Position numbers and translations under genes: made by a program. Positions 1 to 7,757 of a stretch of DNA of 60,686 nt are shown here, one piece after another. Position 1 is the stretch's first letter; each line of letters opens with the position of its first letter. Source of the DNA: Geminicoccus sp. Its GTDB lineage: Bacteria > Pseudomonadota > Alphaproteobacteria > UBA7985. The notes under the pieces were generated by a model. The model searched no databases. It had not been told where the DNA came from and was given only the letters and a program-made list of their open reading frames with translations. The stretch is from contig PAHJ01000101.1 in the NCBI GenBank assembly GCA_002705565.1, positions 1 through 60,686 of the forward strand. Direction: 5' to 3'.

Positions 1-245
1 AGAATTCCGCTTTTCTGCATCATTGCAAAATTTTATCCTCCTAAAAGCCGTTATCTCACCATTTATCGAGAATATTACTTCGTATTTTTGGTATTTATAG
101 AGAAATTGTTTCCTATCATCCGAACTAAGGTGAAATTTTCCTGTCATTGTCGCTGATCTTGCAACACCTTGCTTATCTCGGCTGTTTTATTGACTTAAAG
201 ATTTCTTTAATTAAGGAATTGGTTAAGGAAAAGGAACACCACACC
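1..245. promoter_or_regulatory. AT-rich leader upstream of the ArsR-methyltransferase gene
   Basis: This AT-rich stretch precedes the first gene. An imperfect inverted repeat at 201-219 (arms ATTTCTTTA and TTAAGGAAT around one central base, 7 of 9 pairs matching) lies about 27 bases before the ATG at 246. That is a plausible autoregulatory operator for the ArsR-type protein encoded just downstream. A purine-rich stretch at about 225-237 (AAGGAAAAGGAA) looks like the ribosome binding site for that ATG. I could not fold a known SAM or SAH riboswitch in it by eye. The reading frame stays open upstream to a TTG at 147, but that extension does not look like a conserved domain. Confidence 0.4.
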
Positions 246-1202
246 ATGCACGCTATCTTTTCAGCGCTAGGCGAAGAAACCCGCTTGCGCATCTTCTGCT
301 TGTGCAAAGAAGCAGAGCTGACCCTGACCGACCTGTGCCAAGTTCTGGGGCAAAGCCAGCCCCGGGTTTCTCGGCATTTGCGGATCCTGCGGCAGGTTGG
401 TTTGATCGAACGGCACGCCGTGGGGCAGAACATGTTCTTTCGTGCCTTGCGACGGGAACCTCTCGCGCTCGACCTTCTCAAGCTGGTCGAACGGCACGCC
501 GACCGCCAAGGCACGCTGAAAGAAGACGTCCGTCGGATGCAGGCTATGCTCGACATTCGCGCGTCCTATTCCGACAGTCTCGAACGCGATATCACGCGCG
601 CGGACGAGGCTGCGGACTTTCTTTATTCCACCGACGAGTCAGCCTTTGCTTTGCTCAACAGTCTGGCTGAACAGACAGGGACGATCGAACGCTGGCTCGA
701 TATTGGATGTGGCAGCGGTGCCTTGCTCGAAGCGCTGGCCGTGCATTGCGTCGAAGCGGTGGGGGTGGATATCTCCAAGGAGCGGATTGCCGTTGCGCGA
801 ACCCGGCTGAACCGTGCAGGTCACAAGCATTGTTCGGTCCAGTTGGGCGATATGTACGGCGTCCCTTCCCCCGATCAGTCCTTCGACTTTGTCACCCTGC
901 ACCGCGTGCTGATCCACGCTGACGAACCGGCACGCGCGCTTGCAGAAGCCGCGCGACTACTCACCGACCAGGGGACCTTGGCCGTCATCGATTACGCCAG
1001 CCATGCGCAACAAGACTTCGGAGAGCGCTTTGGCCACAAATGGCCAGGGTTTGAGAGGGCGGATCTGCTCACCTGGGCGGAGGCTGCGGATTTAATACTG
1101 GTCGAACAAACCGGTCTGATTGGCGATGGTGTCACCAGCCACGTAATGGTGTTCCACAAGGCCGCCAAAGCCTCGCAGGCGGGAGATCAGAACGTTGCTT
1201 AA
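246..1202 (+). CDS. ArsR-family regulator fused to a SAM-dependent methyltransferase
   Basis: This 318-residue protein has an N-terminal winged helix of ArsR/SmtB type (about residues 1-85, with LGEETRLRIFCLC and the recognition-helix region GQSQPRVSRHLRILRQVGLIE). A class I methyltransferase domain follows, with the SAM-binding motif I near DIGCGSGALLEAL. No metal-binding cysteine pair typical of ArsR or SmtB sensors is evident. This architecture next to metF resembles the SahR-type regulators that control the methionine/SAM cycle in proteobacteria; that link is inferred. The start at 246 is chosen because it has a purine-rich ribosome binding site and begins right at the HTH domain; an upstream TTG at 147 would add 33 residues of poor coding quality. 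The gene overlaps the next by 8 bases, so the two are probably cotranscribed. Confidence 0.85.
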   Translation: MHAIFSALGEETRLRIFCLCKEAELTLTDLCQVLGQSQPRVSRHLRILRQVGLIERHAVGQNMFFRALRREPLALDLLKLVERHADRQGTLKEDVRRMQAMLDIRASYSDSLERDITRADEAADFLYSTDESAFALLNSLAEQTGTIERWLDIGCGSGALLEALAVHCVEAVGVDISKERIAVARTRLNRAGHKHCSVQLGDMYGVPSPDQSFDFVTLHRVLIHADEPARALAEAARLLTDQGTLAVIDYASHAQQDFGERFGHKWPGFERADLLTWAEAADLILVEQTGLIGDGVTSHVMVFHKAAKASQAGDQNVA

Positions 1203-2025
1203 TTTGAGCACTGAATTCTTTCCTCTAACCTCTCCCCTGCCCCTGGAACGCCTAAGCCGGACGTGGCAAAGCCTGAAGGCTGCGGGGGTGTCGGAGTATT
1301 CGCTGACATTTGGCGCTCTGGGCGCAGGTCAGGATAAATCAACGACCTGCTTAAAGTACATGCGCACCTACGACCGCAAGACGACGCCGGTTATGCATCT
1401 GACGTGCCGAGGCCAAACGTGGAAGAGCCTGGAACGGCTGATTACCCGTTGGAAACGCCTGCGAGTGCAGCGGGTTCTTGCCTTGCGCGGTGATGCCTTC
1501 CGCCCGCGCAACGATGGCCCCAATTCATCGGTTGAGTTGGTGGCTTTCCTCACGGAGCACGGCATGAAAACCGCCGTTGCCGCCTACCCGGACGGACACC
1601 CGGATGCCCGCAAAGCAGCCCATGAAATGAGCGAAACGCATTGGCTCTATCGCAAGCTCGAAGCAGGCGCAGATCAGATTGTCACGCAGTTCTCCGCCCG
1701 TATCGACGGGGTCTTGCGACTGCGTGATGCCGTCGAGCGGTTTGGCGAGCCGGTCGAAATGCGGGTTGGCGTGATGCCTGTACCGGATTGGGAGCGGTTC
1801 AAAACGCTGATTGACCGGTGCGGGATCGAACCTGACCCCGGCGAAGCGCTGCTGTTCGATGGCCTACCTGACCATAGTCACCATGCCCTGAGTTTGGGAC
1901 TGGCTTACGCCAACATGCGCGCGCTGCGGGCTGAAGGTTGCACGTCCTTCCACCTCTATGGCCTTAACGACAGTCGCCTCTTGCTACCGCTGATCCGCAG
2001 TCTGCAAAGCCTCGACCGCCCATAG
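1195..2025 (+). CDS. metF: Methylenetetrahydrofolate reductase (MetF-like)
   Basis: The 276-residue product resembles the MetF TIM-barrel flavoprotein, which reduces 5,10-methylene-THF to 5-methyl-THF for methionine synthesis. Visible signatures are the N-terminal EYSLTFGALG segment, MHLTCRGQTWKSLERLI (the usual T/H-L-T-C strand), VLALRGDAFRP (the usual LRGD segment) and a C-terminal region ending GCTSFHLYGLNDSRLLLPLI. It starts on a TTG inside the 3' end of the ArsR-methyltransferase gene (8-base overlap), which suggests translational coupling. Its pairing with an ArsR-methyltransferase regulator supports a role in the methionine cycle. It is divergent and a little short for MetF (usually about 290-300 residues), so another methylene-folate reductase function is possible. 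Confidence 0.75.
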   Translation: MLNLSTEFFPLTSPLPLERLSRTWQSLKAAGVSEYSLTFGALGAGQDKSTTCLKYMRTYDRKTTPVMHLTCRGQTWKSLERLITRWKRLRVQRVLALRGDAFRPRNDGPNSSVELVAFLTEHGMKTAVAAYPDGHPDARKAAHEMSETHWLYRKLEAGADQIVTQFSARIDGVLRLRDAVERFGEPVEMRVGVMPVPDWERFKTLIDRCGIEPDPGEALLFDGLPDHSHHALSLGLAYANMRALRAEGCTSFHLYGLNDSRLLLPLIRSLQSLDRP

Positions 2026-2117
2026 CGTACCACCCACGCCGAGCTGTTGAGGACATCGCGCTTCATTAGACCCGAACGTTTCACCACGCCTCTCAAAGCA
2101 AACCAGGATCCACCATC

Positions 2118-2450
2118 ATGCCCTTAGACGCACCCCGACAGCAGCTGGAAACGTGGGAAGCATTTTTCGCGCTTCTACCCTTTGTCCGGTCCGATCACAG
2201 CACCGGCAAACGTCATTTTTGGACCCAAAACAGTCCTAGCCAACTGGATGCAACCGCCCCCTGTATCGAAGGACAGCACGAGGGATTGCAGCGTGGGTGT
2301 GACTGGGCCGAACAGACCGTTCACGCGCTACGCACAAGTGAAAAGCGCGGGGTTTTGCTGCGCATTCTGCGCGACATGGAGTTTGAAAGCGCTGAAGCGG
2401 TGGGCTTTATCAGCGAGATTGAAGAGTGGCTCGCCCAGAACACCGGCTAG
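2118..2450 (+). CDS. Hypothetical small protein
   Basis: A 110-residue acidic soluble protein that I do not recognise. It contains no signal peptide, membrane segment or cysteine cluster, and it ends in a likely amphipathic helix (EAVGFISEIEEWLAQ). An AGGA-type ribosome binding site lies about 11 bases before the ATG. It sits 92 bases after metF on the same strand and converges with the ATP-grasp gene, from whose stop it is separated by only 21 bases. It may be the last gene of the metF transcript; nothing in the sequence gives a function. Confidence 0.6.
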   Translation: MPLDAPRQQLETWEAFFALLPFVRSDHSTGKRHFWTQNSPSQLDATAPCIEGQHEGLQRGCDWAEQTVHALRTSEKRGVLLRILRDMEFESAEAVGFISEIEEWLAQNTG

Positions 2451-2471
2451 CCCCACCGCTAAAGCCGCTTG

Positions 2472-3632
2472 TTATGGATGCGGTCGGTCCCAGCGGATGT
2501 CCCACGTGGTGGCGGCTTCAAGGCTGCACTTATGCCGCCGGGCGGTGCGTACCAGCTCGCCAAAGGCACGCGCCTGACTCCACAGCGACAGAGCATCATC
2601 TGGCCAGGCGCTGAGACTATGCAGTCGATGCAGTCGAACCAAGGCAGGCAAGCCGCCGACAAGCGCCGTCGCCAGCCGCTCTCCCATCAACTGCTTCGGG
2701 GGGGCCCGAAACCTGGTTTCCTGTCCCGATGAAACCGCCTCGACAAGCCCCTGTGCGACGGGGAAGAAATGCAGGCCGCTGGTGCTGCGCGGGTTGCATT
2801 CGAGCACTTTAAACTGCCCCGAAGCGTCTGAGCGAAAGTCGAAGGATAGCTGCCCCCGGCCCGGCATCGCCCGGGCAACGGCTGCAACGAAAGGCTCAAT
2901 CGCGCGATGGGCGGCCTCGTCGGCGGCCTCAAAGGCAACACCTGCGCCGGTGCCTGTGCCCCTGCGCAATCGCACGATGGGACGGTAGGCTTGCAGGGCC
3001 AGCACGCGACCCTGCTCGACCAATGCTGAACAGCACAGCTCTTCCCCTTTGGCGTAAGCCTGAGCGATCCAGGGTCTGTCTGGTGACGGTGTGATCCGCG
3101 CGCGCTGGTCGGCGGTGGGGCGGACCATTGTATCGGTGCCAAAGCGCGAGAAACAGGGCTTGAACACCCAGTCCTGACCCGGCACACGCTCCACCTGATC
3201 GGCGCTTTCCAACCGGTAATATGCAGGCGCAAAAGCCGGCGCGATCTCGGTTACATGGGCGTTGAAACGAGCTTTGTCATGCAGGGTTATCAGCGCATCG
3301 AGCGACGGTGCGTAGAGCATGTCGCGCCACTGGTGGCCGTTGGGGGATGTTTGTGCGGCATGGGCAAGATGAAACACCTCCTCACAGGTGGGCAGGATCA
3401 GGCCGACATGGTGAGCATCTACGATCTCTGCGATCCGCCGGGCAAAGGCTACAGGCTCTTCCCTGGGCGATGGCAGTGGCTCGAAGCTCTTTTTCTTGCG
3501 GCTGAAACGAGCCAGCGGGGCCTTCAGGCTGTCAGCCAGAACCACAGACCAACCTGCTGCATCAAACAGCCGGCACCAATGAAGCGCGACCGGAGCTCTT
3601 GCGCCGGTGATCAGAACCGACGGTTGGGTCAT
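2472..3632 (-). CDS. ATP-grasp domain protein, last gene of the ketosynthase cluster
   Basis: A 386-residue ATP-grasp enzyme, a family that makes an acyl-phosphate from a carboxylate and couples it to an amine or other nucleophile. Visible are a Rossmann-like N-terminal segment (SVLITGARAPVALHWCRLF), the ATP-binding lysine segment VFKPCFSRFGTDTMV, the WIAQAYAKGEEL strand and the Mg-binding C-terminal signature LECNPRSTSGLHFF. It overlaps the upstream adenylating enzyme by 4 bases (ATGA), which places it in the same transcript as the ketosynthase III gene. Together they suggest that an acyl or hydroxyacyl product is activated and joined to an amino acid or amine. The substrate is unknown, and carbamoyl-phosphate-synthase-like annotation would be only superficial. 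Confidence 0.8.
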   Translation of the reverse strand: MTQPSVLITGARAPVALHWCRLFDAAGWSVVLADSLKAPLARFSRKKKSFEPLPSPREEPVAFARRIAEIVDAHHVGLILPTCEEVFHLAHAAQTSPNGHQWRDMLYAPSLDALITLHDKARFNAHVTEIAPAFAPAYYRLESADQVERVPGQDWVFKPCFSRFGTDTMVRPTADQRARITPSPDRPWIAQAYAKGEELCCSALVEQGRVLALQAYRPIVRLRRGTGTGAGVAFEAADEAAHRAIEPFVAAVARAMPGRGQLSFDFRSDASGQFKVLECNPRSTSGLHFFPVAQGLVEAVSSGQETRFRAPPKQLMGERLATALVGGLPALVRLHRLHSLSAWPDDALSLWSQARAFGELVRTARRHKCSLEAATTWDIRWDRPHP

Positions 3633-4864
3633 GTTCGCAGTCTCTCAACCCGGCGAAGCTTGCGTTCGAAGAGGTCCGAGCGGCTGATCGTTTCCAGCGT
3701 GATAGACGGGCTCAGGCTGCGGCGTTGGAAAGCGGCCTGGAGGCTTTGCATGGCCCGGTGCCGGGTCTCCTCGCGCAGGTCGGCAGGCAAGCGCAGAATA
3801 ATGGTACCATCGACCCTCTGCTGAACACGAAAATCATCAATCTCGGGGTGCGCATCCAAAACCGCGTTGCGGAGAATGTCAGGCGTCACCATCACTGTAT
3901 CGAACCAGAACACGTCATCTTGTCGCCCCACGACCTCGCGCACCACCTGCAAGGGAGAACCGCATGGACACGGTTCGTCTTCCAGATGCAGCAAATCGTT
4001 CATCCGATAGCCGGCCATCAACTGGTATCGGCGCGAGAAGTCGGTGATGATGGGCGTGGCCAGCAGGTTGCTGACCCAGTCGAAGTCAAACTTCACAAAC
4101 TCCTCGGCTAAGTGCAGCGAGCCACGGTTGCATGACACGCCCAAAAGCCCTTCTGTCGCCATATAGATCCGACCCAAGTGCAGACCAAAAGCGTCCTCAA
4201 TGATGGTACGATCCGGCGCCTCCAGCGTTTCTGCAGCGGCATAGAGGCGGGTTGGTGATATTCGCTGACGGTCCGCGTTCTCCGCCAACCAGCGCAGAAT
4301 TTTCGGCGGTGCCACGATGGTTGTTGGATCGAAATCAGTCAGATCATCCGCCCACTGTTCCGGGCCATCCCGCAGGTCATAGAACTGAACCCGCAACCAG
4401 CCCGATTGGTTGCCTGCCTGATACAGCGCTGAGTTTTGCGGCAGGATTACTGCCACGCGTTGCGGCGTTCGCCACACCTCCGGCAGTGCTTTGGCCAGAA
4501 TCACCCCGAGCCACTGATAGCGTTCCTCATCGGTGATCACGTAAAGGCCCCGATTGCCGGACGTACCACTTGAGATACCGCAGGCTACGTCCTCGTGGAC
4601 ATAACCGGTTTCCAGCCCATGCCGGACGTCGTCCGCGGAAAGCCGTTCTTGGTTATAGGCGGCGAAGTCAGCCATCAGATCGGCCTTGTTCATCCGCAGC
4701 GTGTCGGGGTCGTGGTGGGGAAAGCTCTCGATAACATGCTGCCGCCATTGTCCCATCTGCCGTTCCTGATGAGCCAGTAGTGCGGGTCGGGTGCGCAGGC
4801 GCAGGGCCAGCCACCGCGCTCGCACAAAGGCACGAAACACGCGCTGACGGGCGCTAAAGGACAT
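3629..4864 (-). CDS. F390 synthetase-like adenylate-forming enzyme
   Basis: A 411-residue protein of the PaaK / coenzyme-F390-synthetase branch of adenylate-forming enzymes, resembling the group often labelled putative adenylate-forming enzyme. The P-loop-like motif GISSGTSGNRGLYV is clear, followed by the family's MATEGLLGVSC segment and a C-terminal region with a CPCG cysteine pair (DEPCPCGSPLQVV). The start at 4864 (MSFSARQRV) is preferred because it gives an 11-base overlap with the hydrolase gene upstream. A start at 4888 is also possible; the much longer frame back to 5125 only runs antisense-like through the neighbour and is rejected. It presumably activates a carboxylic acid as an acyl-AMP for this cluster's pathway. 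The substrate cannot be told from sequence. Confidence 0.8.
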   Translation of the reverse strand: MSFSARQRVFRAFVRARWLALRLRTRPALLAHQERQMGQWRQHVIESFPHHDPDTLRMNKADLMADFAAYNQERLSADDVRHGLETGYVHEDVACGISSGTSGNRGLYVITDEERYQWLGVILAKALPEVWRTPQRVAVILPQNSALYQAGNQSGWLRVQFYDLRDGPEQWADDLTDFDPTTIVAPPKILRWLAENADRQRISPTRLYAAAETLEAPDRTIIEDAFGLHLGRIYMATEGLLGVSCNRGSLHLAEEFVKFDFDWVSNLLATPIITDFSRRYQLMAGYRMNDLLHLEDEPCPCGSPLQVVREVVGRQDDVFWFDTVMVTPDILRNAVLDAHPEIDDFRVQQRVDGTIILRLPADLREETRHRAMQSLQAAFQRRSLSPSITLETISRSDLFERKLRRVERLRT

Positions 4865-5660
4865 CAAAGGCGCTGGCCTCCGGCTCATGGCACAGAACAA
4901 CCGTCCCGCCCGCTTGCTCGAACCCACGCAGTCGGCGAAGGGCGGCTTCGGCGGCGTTGACATCGCTTGCAATGCGCCGAGGTAGCCCCACGAGCGGCTG
5001 ATCCGAATGCAGGGCTTGAAGCACCCAGTGCGCATCCACGGCGTAGAGCGCATTCGCCGCGTGCAGATACAGCCCAAAGTGCCCCACCGCGTGCCCTTCA
5101 AGCGGCACCACAGACAAGACCCCATCGATCAATGCTCGTCCCGCGCCCAGGCCATGAGGCAAATCGATGGTGGGTAAATCCTCGATGGCATCCAGTCGGG
5201 ACGCGTAATCATCGGGCAGCAGCTCCAGAAACGAGCCGTGCAGCAATGGCCCCCGCCAGCCTGACCGGCCAACGGCCTCAAAAGCATCGCGCGACCCGAC
5301 GAATCGCGCCTGCGTGAAGCTGCGCAGTTCGCTGATGTGGTCGGCGTGAAGATGGCTGACAATAATCGTTTGCACGTCCTCGGGCTTCAGGCCCTTGTCT
5401 GCGAGAACCTGCGAAACTTGCCCCTGAGGCAGCAATTCTGCGCGGAAAATCAGGGTATAGAGCCAGAGCCCAAAGGTCCGTTTGGCGGTTCGACCAAAGC
5501 AACGAGGACCATAGCCGCTGTCCACGAGGGTCACCCCCAACTGCGGATGCTCGAACAGACCATAGCGAACCCGCAGGGTTTCTCGCGTCCACGGACGGCT
5601 GGGATCAAACAGGCGTCCAGGCGCTTTGATGGTTGCGCTGTTGTACAATTCCAGCCTCAA
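4854..5660 (-). CDS. Metallo-beta-lactamase-fold hydrolase
   Basis: A 268-residue MBL-fold enzyme with the zinc motif HLHADH at residues 103-108, preceded by the VTLVDSGYG strand. Further potential metal ligands lie in the segment EGHAVGHFGLYL and in YAVDAHW. The layout resembles the lactonase/thioesterase-like (AHL-lactonase type) branch. In this operon it could cleave a thioester or lactone made by the ketosynthase product; that is inference. It overlaps the epimerase upstream by 4 bases and the adenylating enzyme downstream by 11 bases, so all these proteins are probably made together. No signal peptide is seen, so it should be cytoplasmic. Confidence 0.85.
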   Translation of the reverse strand: MRLELYNSATIKAPGRLFDPSRPWTRETLRVRYGLFEHPQLGVTLVDSGYGPRCFGRTAKRTFGLWLYTLIFRAELLPQGQVSQVLADKGLKPEDVQTIIVSHLHADHISELRSFTQARFVGSRDAFEAVGRSGWRGPLLHGSFLELLPDDYASRLDAIEDLPTIDLPHGLGAGRALIDGVLSVVPLEGHAVGHFGLYLHAANALYAVDAHWVLQALHSDQPLVGLPRRIASDVNAAEAALRRLRGFEQAGGTVVLCHEPEASAFDVL

Positions 5661-6613
5661 AATCGATCCTTTGCAACGCGAAGCACGCCTTCGATCCCCT
5701 CATCCAATGGCACCTGAGCGATCCAACCAAGGTCCTCCGCAGCGCGTTGGGTGTTTAGGGTGAGAGAATAGCCAAAAATGCCTACGCTGTAGCGTGTAAA
5801 GCGCGGCTCTCCCGCCAATCTAAATCCACGATAAGTCACCTCTAGCAACTGTGCCGCGCCCAGCACCAGCGGCAGCGGCACCGAACGCCAGCGCAGAGGC
5901 AGGTTCTGCGCTTTGGCGATGCGCTCCACCAACTCTGTCAGGCGAAGCGGCTCCGGACCTGCAATGTTATAGATGCCATCGGAACCCGGCACGTTGAGTG
6001 ACTGCAGCACCGCACGGCAGACGTCATCAACATGAGTGATGTTGGTCACAGCCCGGCCACCGCGCAGCTTAGGCAACGGTCCCGCCTCTATCGCGCGCTG
6101 CAAGCGGGGCAATAGCGCCGTATCGCCGGGACCGTAAATGGCACGTGGGCGAAGGATGGTACTGGGGAGCGGCGACGCCTGAACCAGCGCCTCCGCCTTG
6201 GCCTTGGTTTCGGCATAGAGGTTGATTGGCCAAGAAGAAACCGCTTGCTCGTGCAGGTCGATTTGGTCCTTGAAGTCGAAATAGAGGGCGGGTGTTGAGA
6301 TATGGACAATCTGCTCGACCCCAGTCCGCTCCGCCCAATGCAGCAGGTTCTCTGTCGCCAACACGTTGTCGCGCTCAAACGCGGCGCGCGGTCCCCAGGG
6401 GGCCGATCGGGCGGCGCAGTGGACGACGGCATCGACGCTTGGCACGGCGGCGAGCGTATCAGAGCTGGCGAGATCGGCAGGAATGAAGGGAAACCCCTCT
6501 GGCGCAGCTTCAGCCCGACGGCCGGTCGCAATGGGCGAAAGGCCATTTTCGGCCAAAACCCGCATGCAGCGCGCCCCAAGAAACCCCGTCGCACCTGTCA
6601 CCAGAACCCGCAT
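5657..6613 (-). CDS. NAD(P)-dependent epimerase/dehydratase-family reductase
   Basis: A 318-residue extended short-chain dehydrogenase with the nucleotide-binding GATGFLG at residues 7-13 and the catalytic YAETK at 133-137, with ILRPRAIYGPGD downstream. The size and layout resemble the 3-beta-hydroxysteroid-dehydrogenase-like group, which also includes OleD-type 2-alkyl-3-ketoacid reductases. Because it lies between a ketosynthase III and an acyl-activating enzyme, reduction of a beta-keto acyl product is the likeliest role (inference). It overlaps the ketosynthase gene by 1 base and the hydrolase gene by 4. Confidence 0.85.
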   Translation of the reverse strand: MRVLVTGATGFLGARCMRVLAENGLSPIATGRRAEAAPEGFPFIPADLASSDTLAAVPSVDAVVHCAARSAPWGPRAAFERDNVLATENLLHWAERTGVEQIVHISTPALYFDFKDQIDLHEQAVSSWPINLYAETKAKAEALVQASPLPSTILRPRAIYGPGDTALLPRLQRAIEAGPLPKLRGGRAVTNITHVDDVCRAVLQSLNVPGSDGIYNIAGPEPLRLTELVERIAKAQNLPLRWRSVPLPLVLGAAQLLEVTYRGFRLAGEPRFTRYSVGIFGYSLTLNTQRAAEDLGWIAQVPLDEGIEGVLRVAKDRF

Positions 6614-7626
6614 TACGCCACCAGCGCCGCGGCACCGAACTGCACCCCCGCTGAGGTGCCTAGCATCAGAACCCGCGCGCCGGGCTGGATCATGCCTCGG
6701 AGCTGTGCCTCTGAGAAGGCCGTGGGGATCGACGCGGCGATCTGGTTTCCGTGACTGCGGGTGATGTCGATATAGCGGTTGGAGCGCACCTGAAACGCTC
6801 GGGCCATATGCATCAAGCCCAAGGGGCTCGCCTGGTGCGGTACAAACAGATCAACGTCCCCCCGGCTCCAGCCCACCCGGTCAAGAAAACGGTCCAAGAA
6901 GTCGGAAAACTGGCTGCGGACCAACTTGAACAAACTGTCGCCGGTCATCTGGAAGTAAGCCTGTTCGAGGAAGTGGCCAGCGTTGTCATGGGGCGAATTG
7001 CGCGTGCCGCCGACAGGCAACTGACAGGCCTCATAGGCAGAGGGGAAGCTCTCAAAGGCGGTTCCCACCAACCCGCGTCCCGGGACCATTTCAACAACCC
7101 ACGCGCCCGCACCGTCGCCAAACAGGCCCGCAACCTCAGGGGCTGCGTGCCACGGAAGCGCGCAAGAAGCCAACTCGCTGCTGACGATCAGCACACGCCG
7201 CGCGCGGCCGCTTTCGAGATAACTCGCTGCGATTTCCAGCGCAGACAGCGCGCTCAGGCAGGTGGTGTTAACATCCAGCACCTGACAGCCACCATCGGGC
7301 AGGCCAAGGCCTTGCTGATAGAGCGGTGCGGTACTGGGAATGAGTTGTTGAGGCACCGCCGAGGCGGCGATGATCAGGTCGAGACTGCTTGCCGAGCAGT
7401 CCGCCCGTTCAAGCGCCACTCGCGCTGCCCGCAAACCCAGCGCCACCTGCGTCTCTGCCCCCAAGCGGTCCGCGATGTACCGTGTTTTGACGCCCGTTGC
7501 AGCGACGAGCGACCCGGCCTTTAAGCGGTGGATCTGTTCCAGCTGCTCTGAGGCCACCTTCGCCCGAGGCAAGGCATGCCCCCACCCGGTTATAGCAGCA
7601 GCCGATTGGTCAAAACTGGCACTCAC
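6613..7626 (-). CDS. 3-oxoacyl-ACP synthase III family protein (ketosynthase)
   Basis: A 337-residue thiolase-fold KASIII-like enzyme with the full catalytic triad: Cys123 (NTTCLSAL), His264 (FVPHQAS) and Asn294 (SHGNQIAASIP). The GDGAGAWVVE segment is also typical. FabH of fatty-acid synthesis condenses acetyl-CoA with malonyl-ACP, but this copy is first in a five-gene set that contains no fatty-acid-synthesis genes. A specialised head-to-head or decarboxylative condensation, as in OleA or secondary metabolism, is therefore more plausible. It starts 131 bases from a divergent acyltransferase gene, which suggests a shared regulatory region. Confidence 0.88.
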   Translation of the reverse strand: MSASFDQSAAAITGWGHALPRAKVASEQLEQIHRLKAGSLVAATGVKTRYIADRLGAETQVALGLRAARVALERADCSASSLDLIIAASAVPQQLIPSTAPLYQQGLGLPDGGCQVLDVNTTCLSALSALEIAASYLESGRARRVLIVSSELASCALPWHAAPEVAGLFGDGAGAWVVEMVPGRGLVGTAFESFPSAYEACQLPVGGTRNSPHDNAGHFLEQAYFQMTGDSLFKLVRSQFSDFLDRFLDRVGWSRGDVDLFVPHQASPLGLMHMARAFQVRSNRYIDITRSHGNQIAASIPTAFSEAQLRGMIQPGARVLMLGTSAGVQFGAAALVA

Positions 7627-7757
7627 GTTTTGCTCCCTTGGAAAAACACGTAAGACACGAGAGGATACATCAAAAGGTGGCCATTGTGACGAAACTTGTC
7701 AATGTCTATTTATGGAATTAAGGTGGTTTCTGTGGATGAATTAGGCCGATTGACACG
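7627..7757. promoter_or_regulatory. Divergent promoter region of the ketosynthase cluster
   Basis: This 131-base AT-richer spacer lies between the ketosynthase III gene (leftward) and the acyltransferase gene (rightward), so it must carry promoters in both directions. I see no clear palindromic operator and no regulator gene beside it. The ATG at 7758 has no obvious ribosome binding site. Confidence 0.5.

Noticed and set aside
4865-5125. N-terminal extension of the F390-like enzyme
   Set aside because: The extra 87 residues overlap the hydrolase gene in another frame and are rich in Arg, Cys and Trp, typical of shadow translation.
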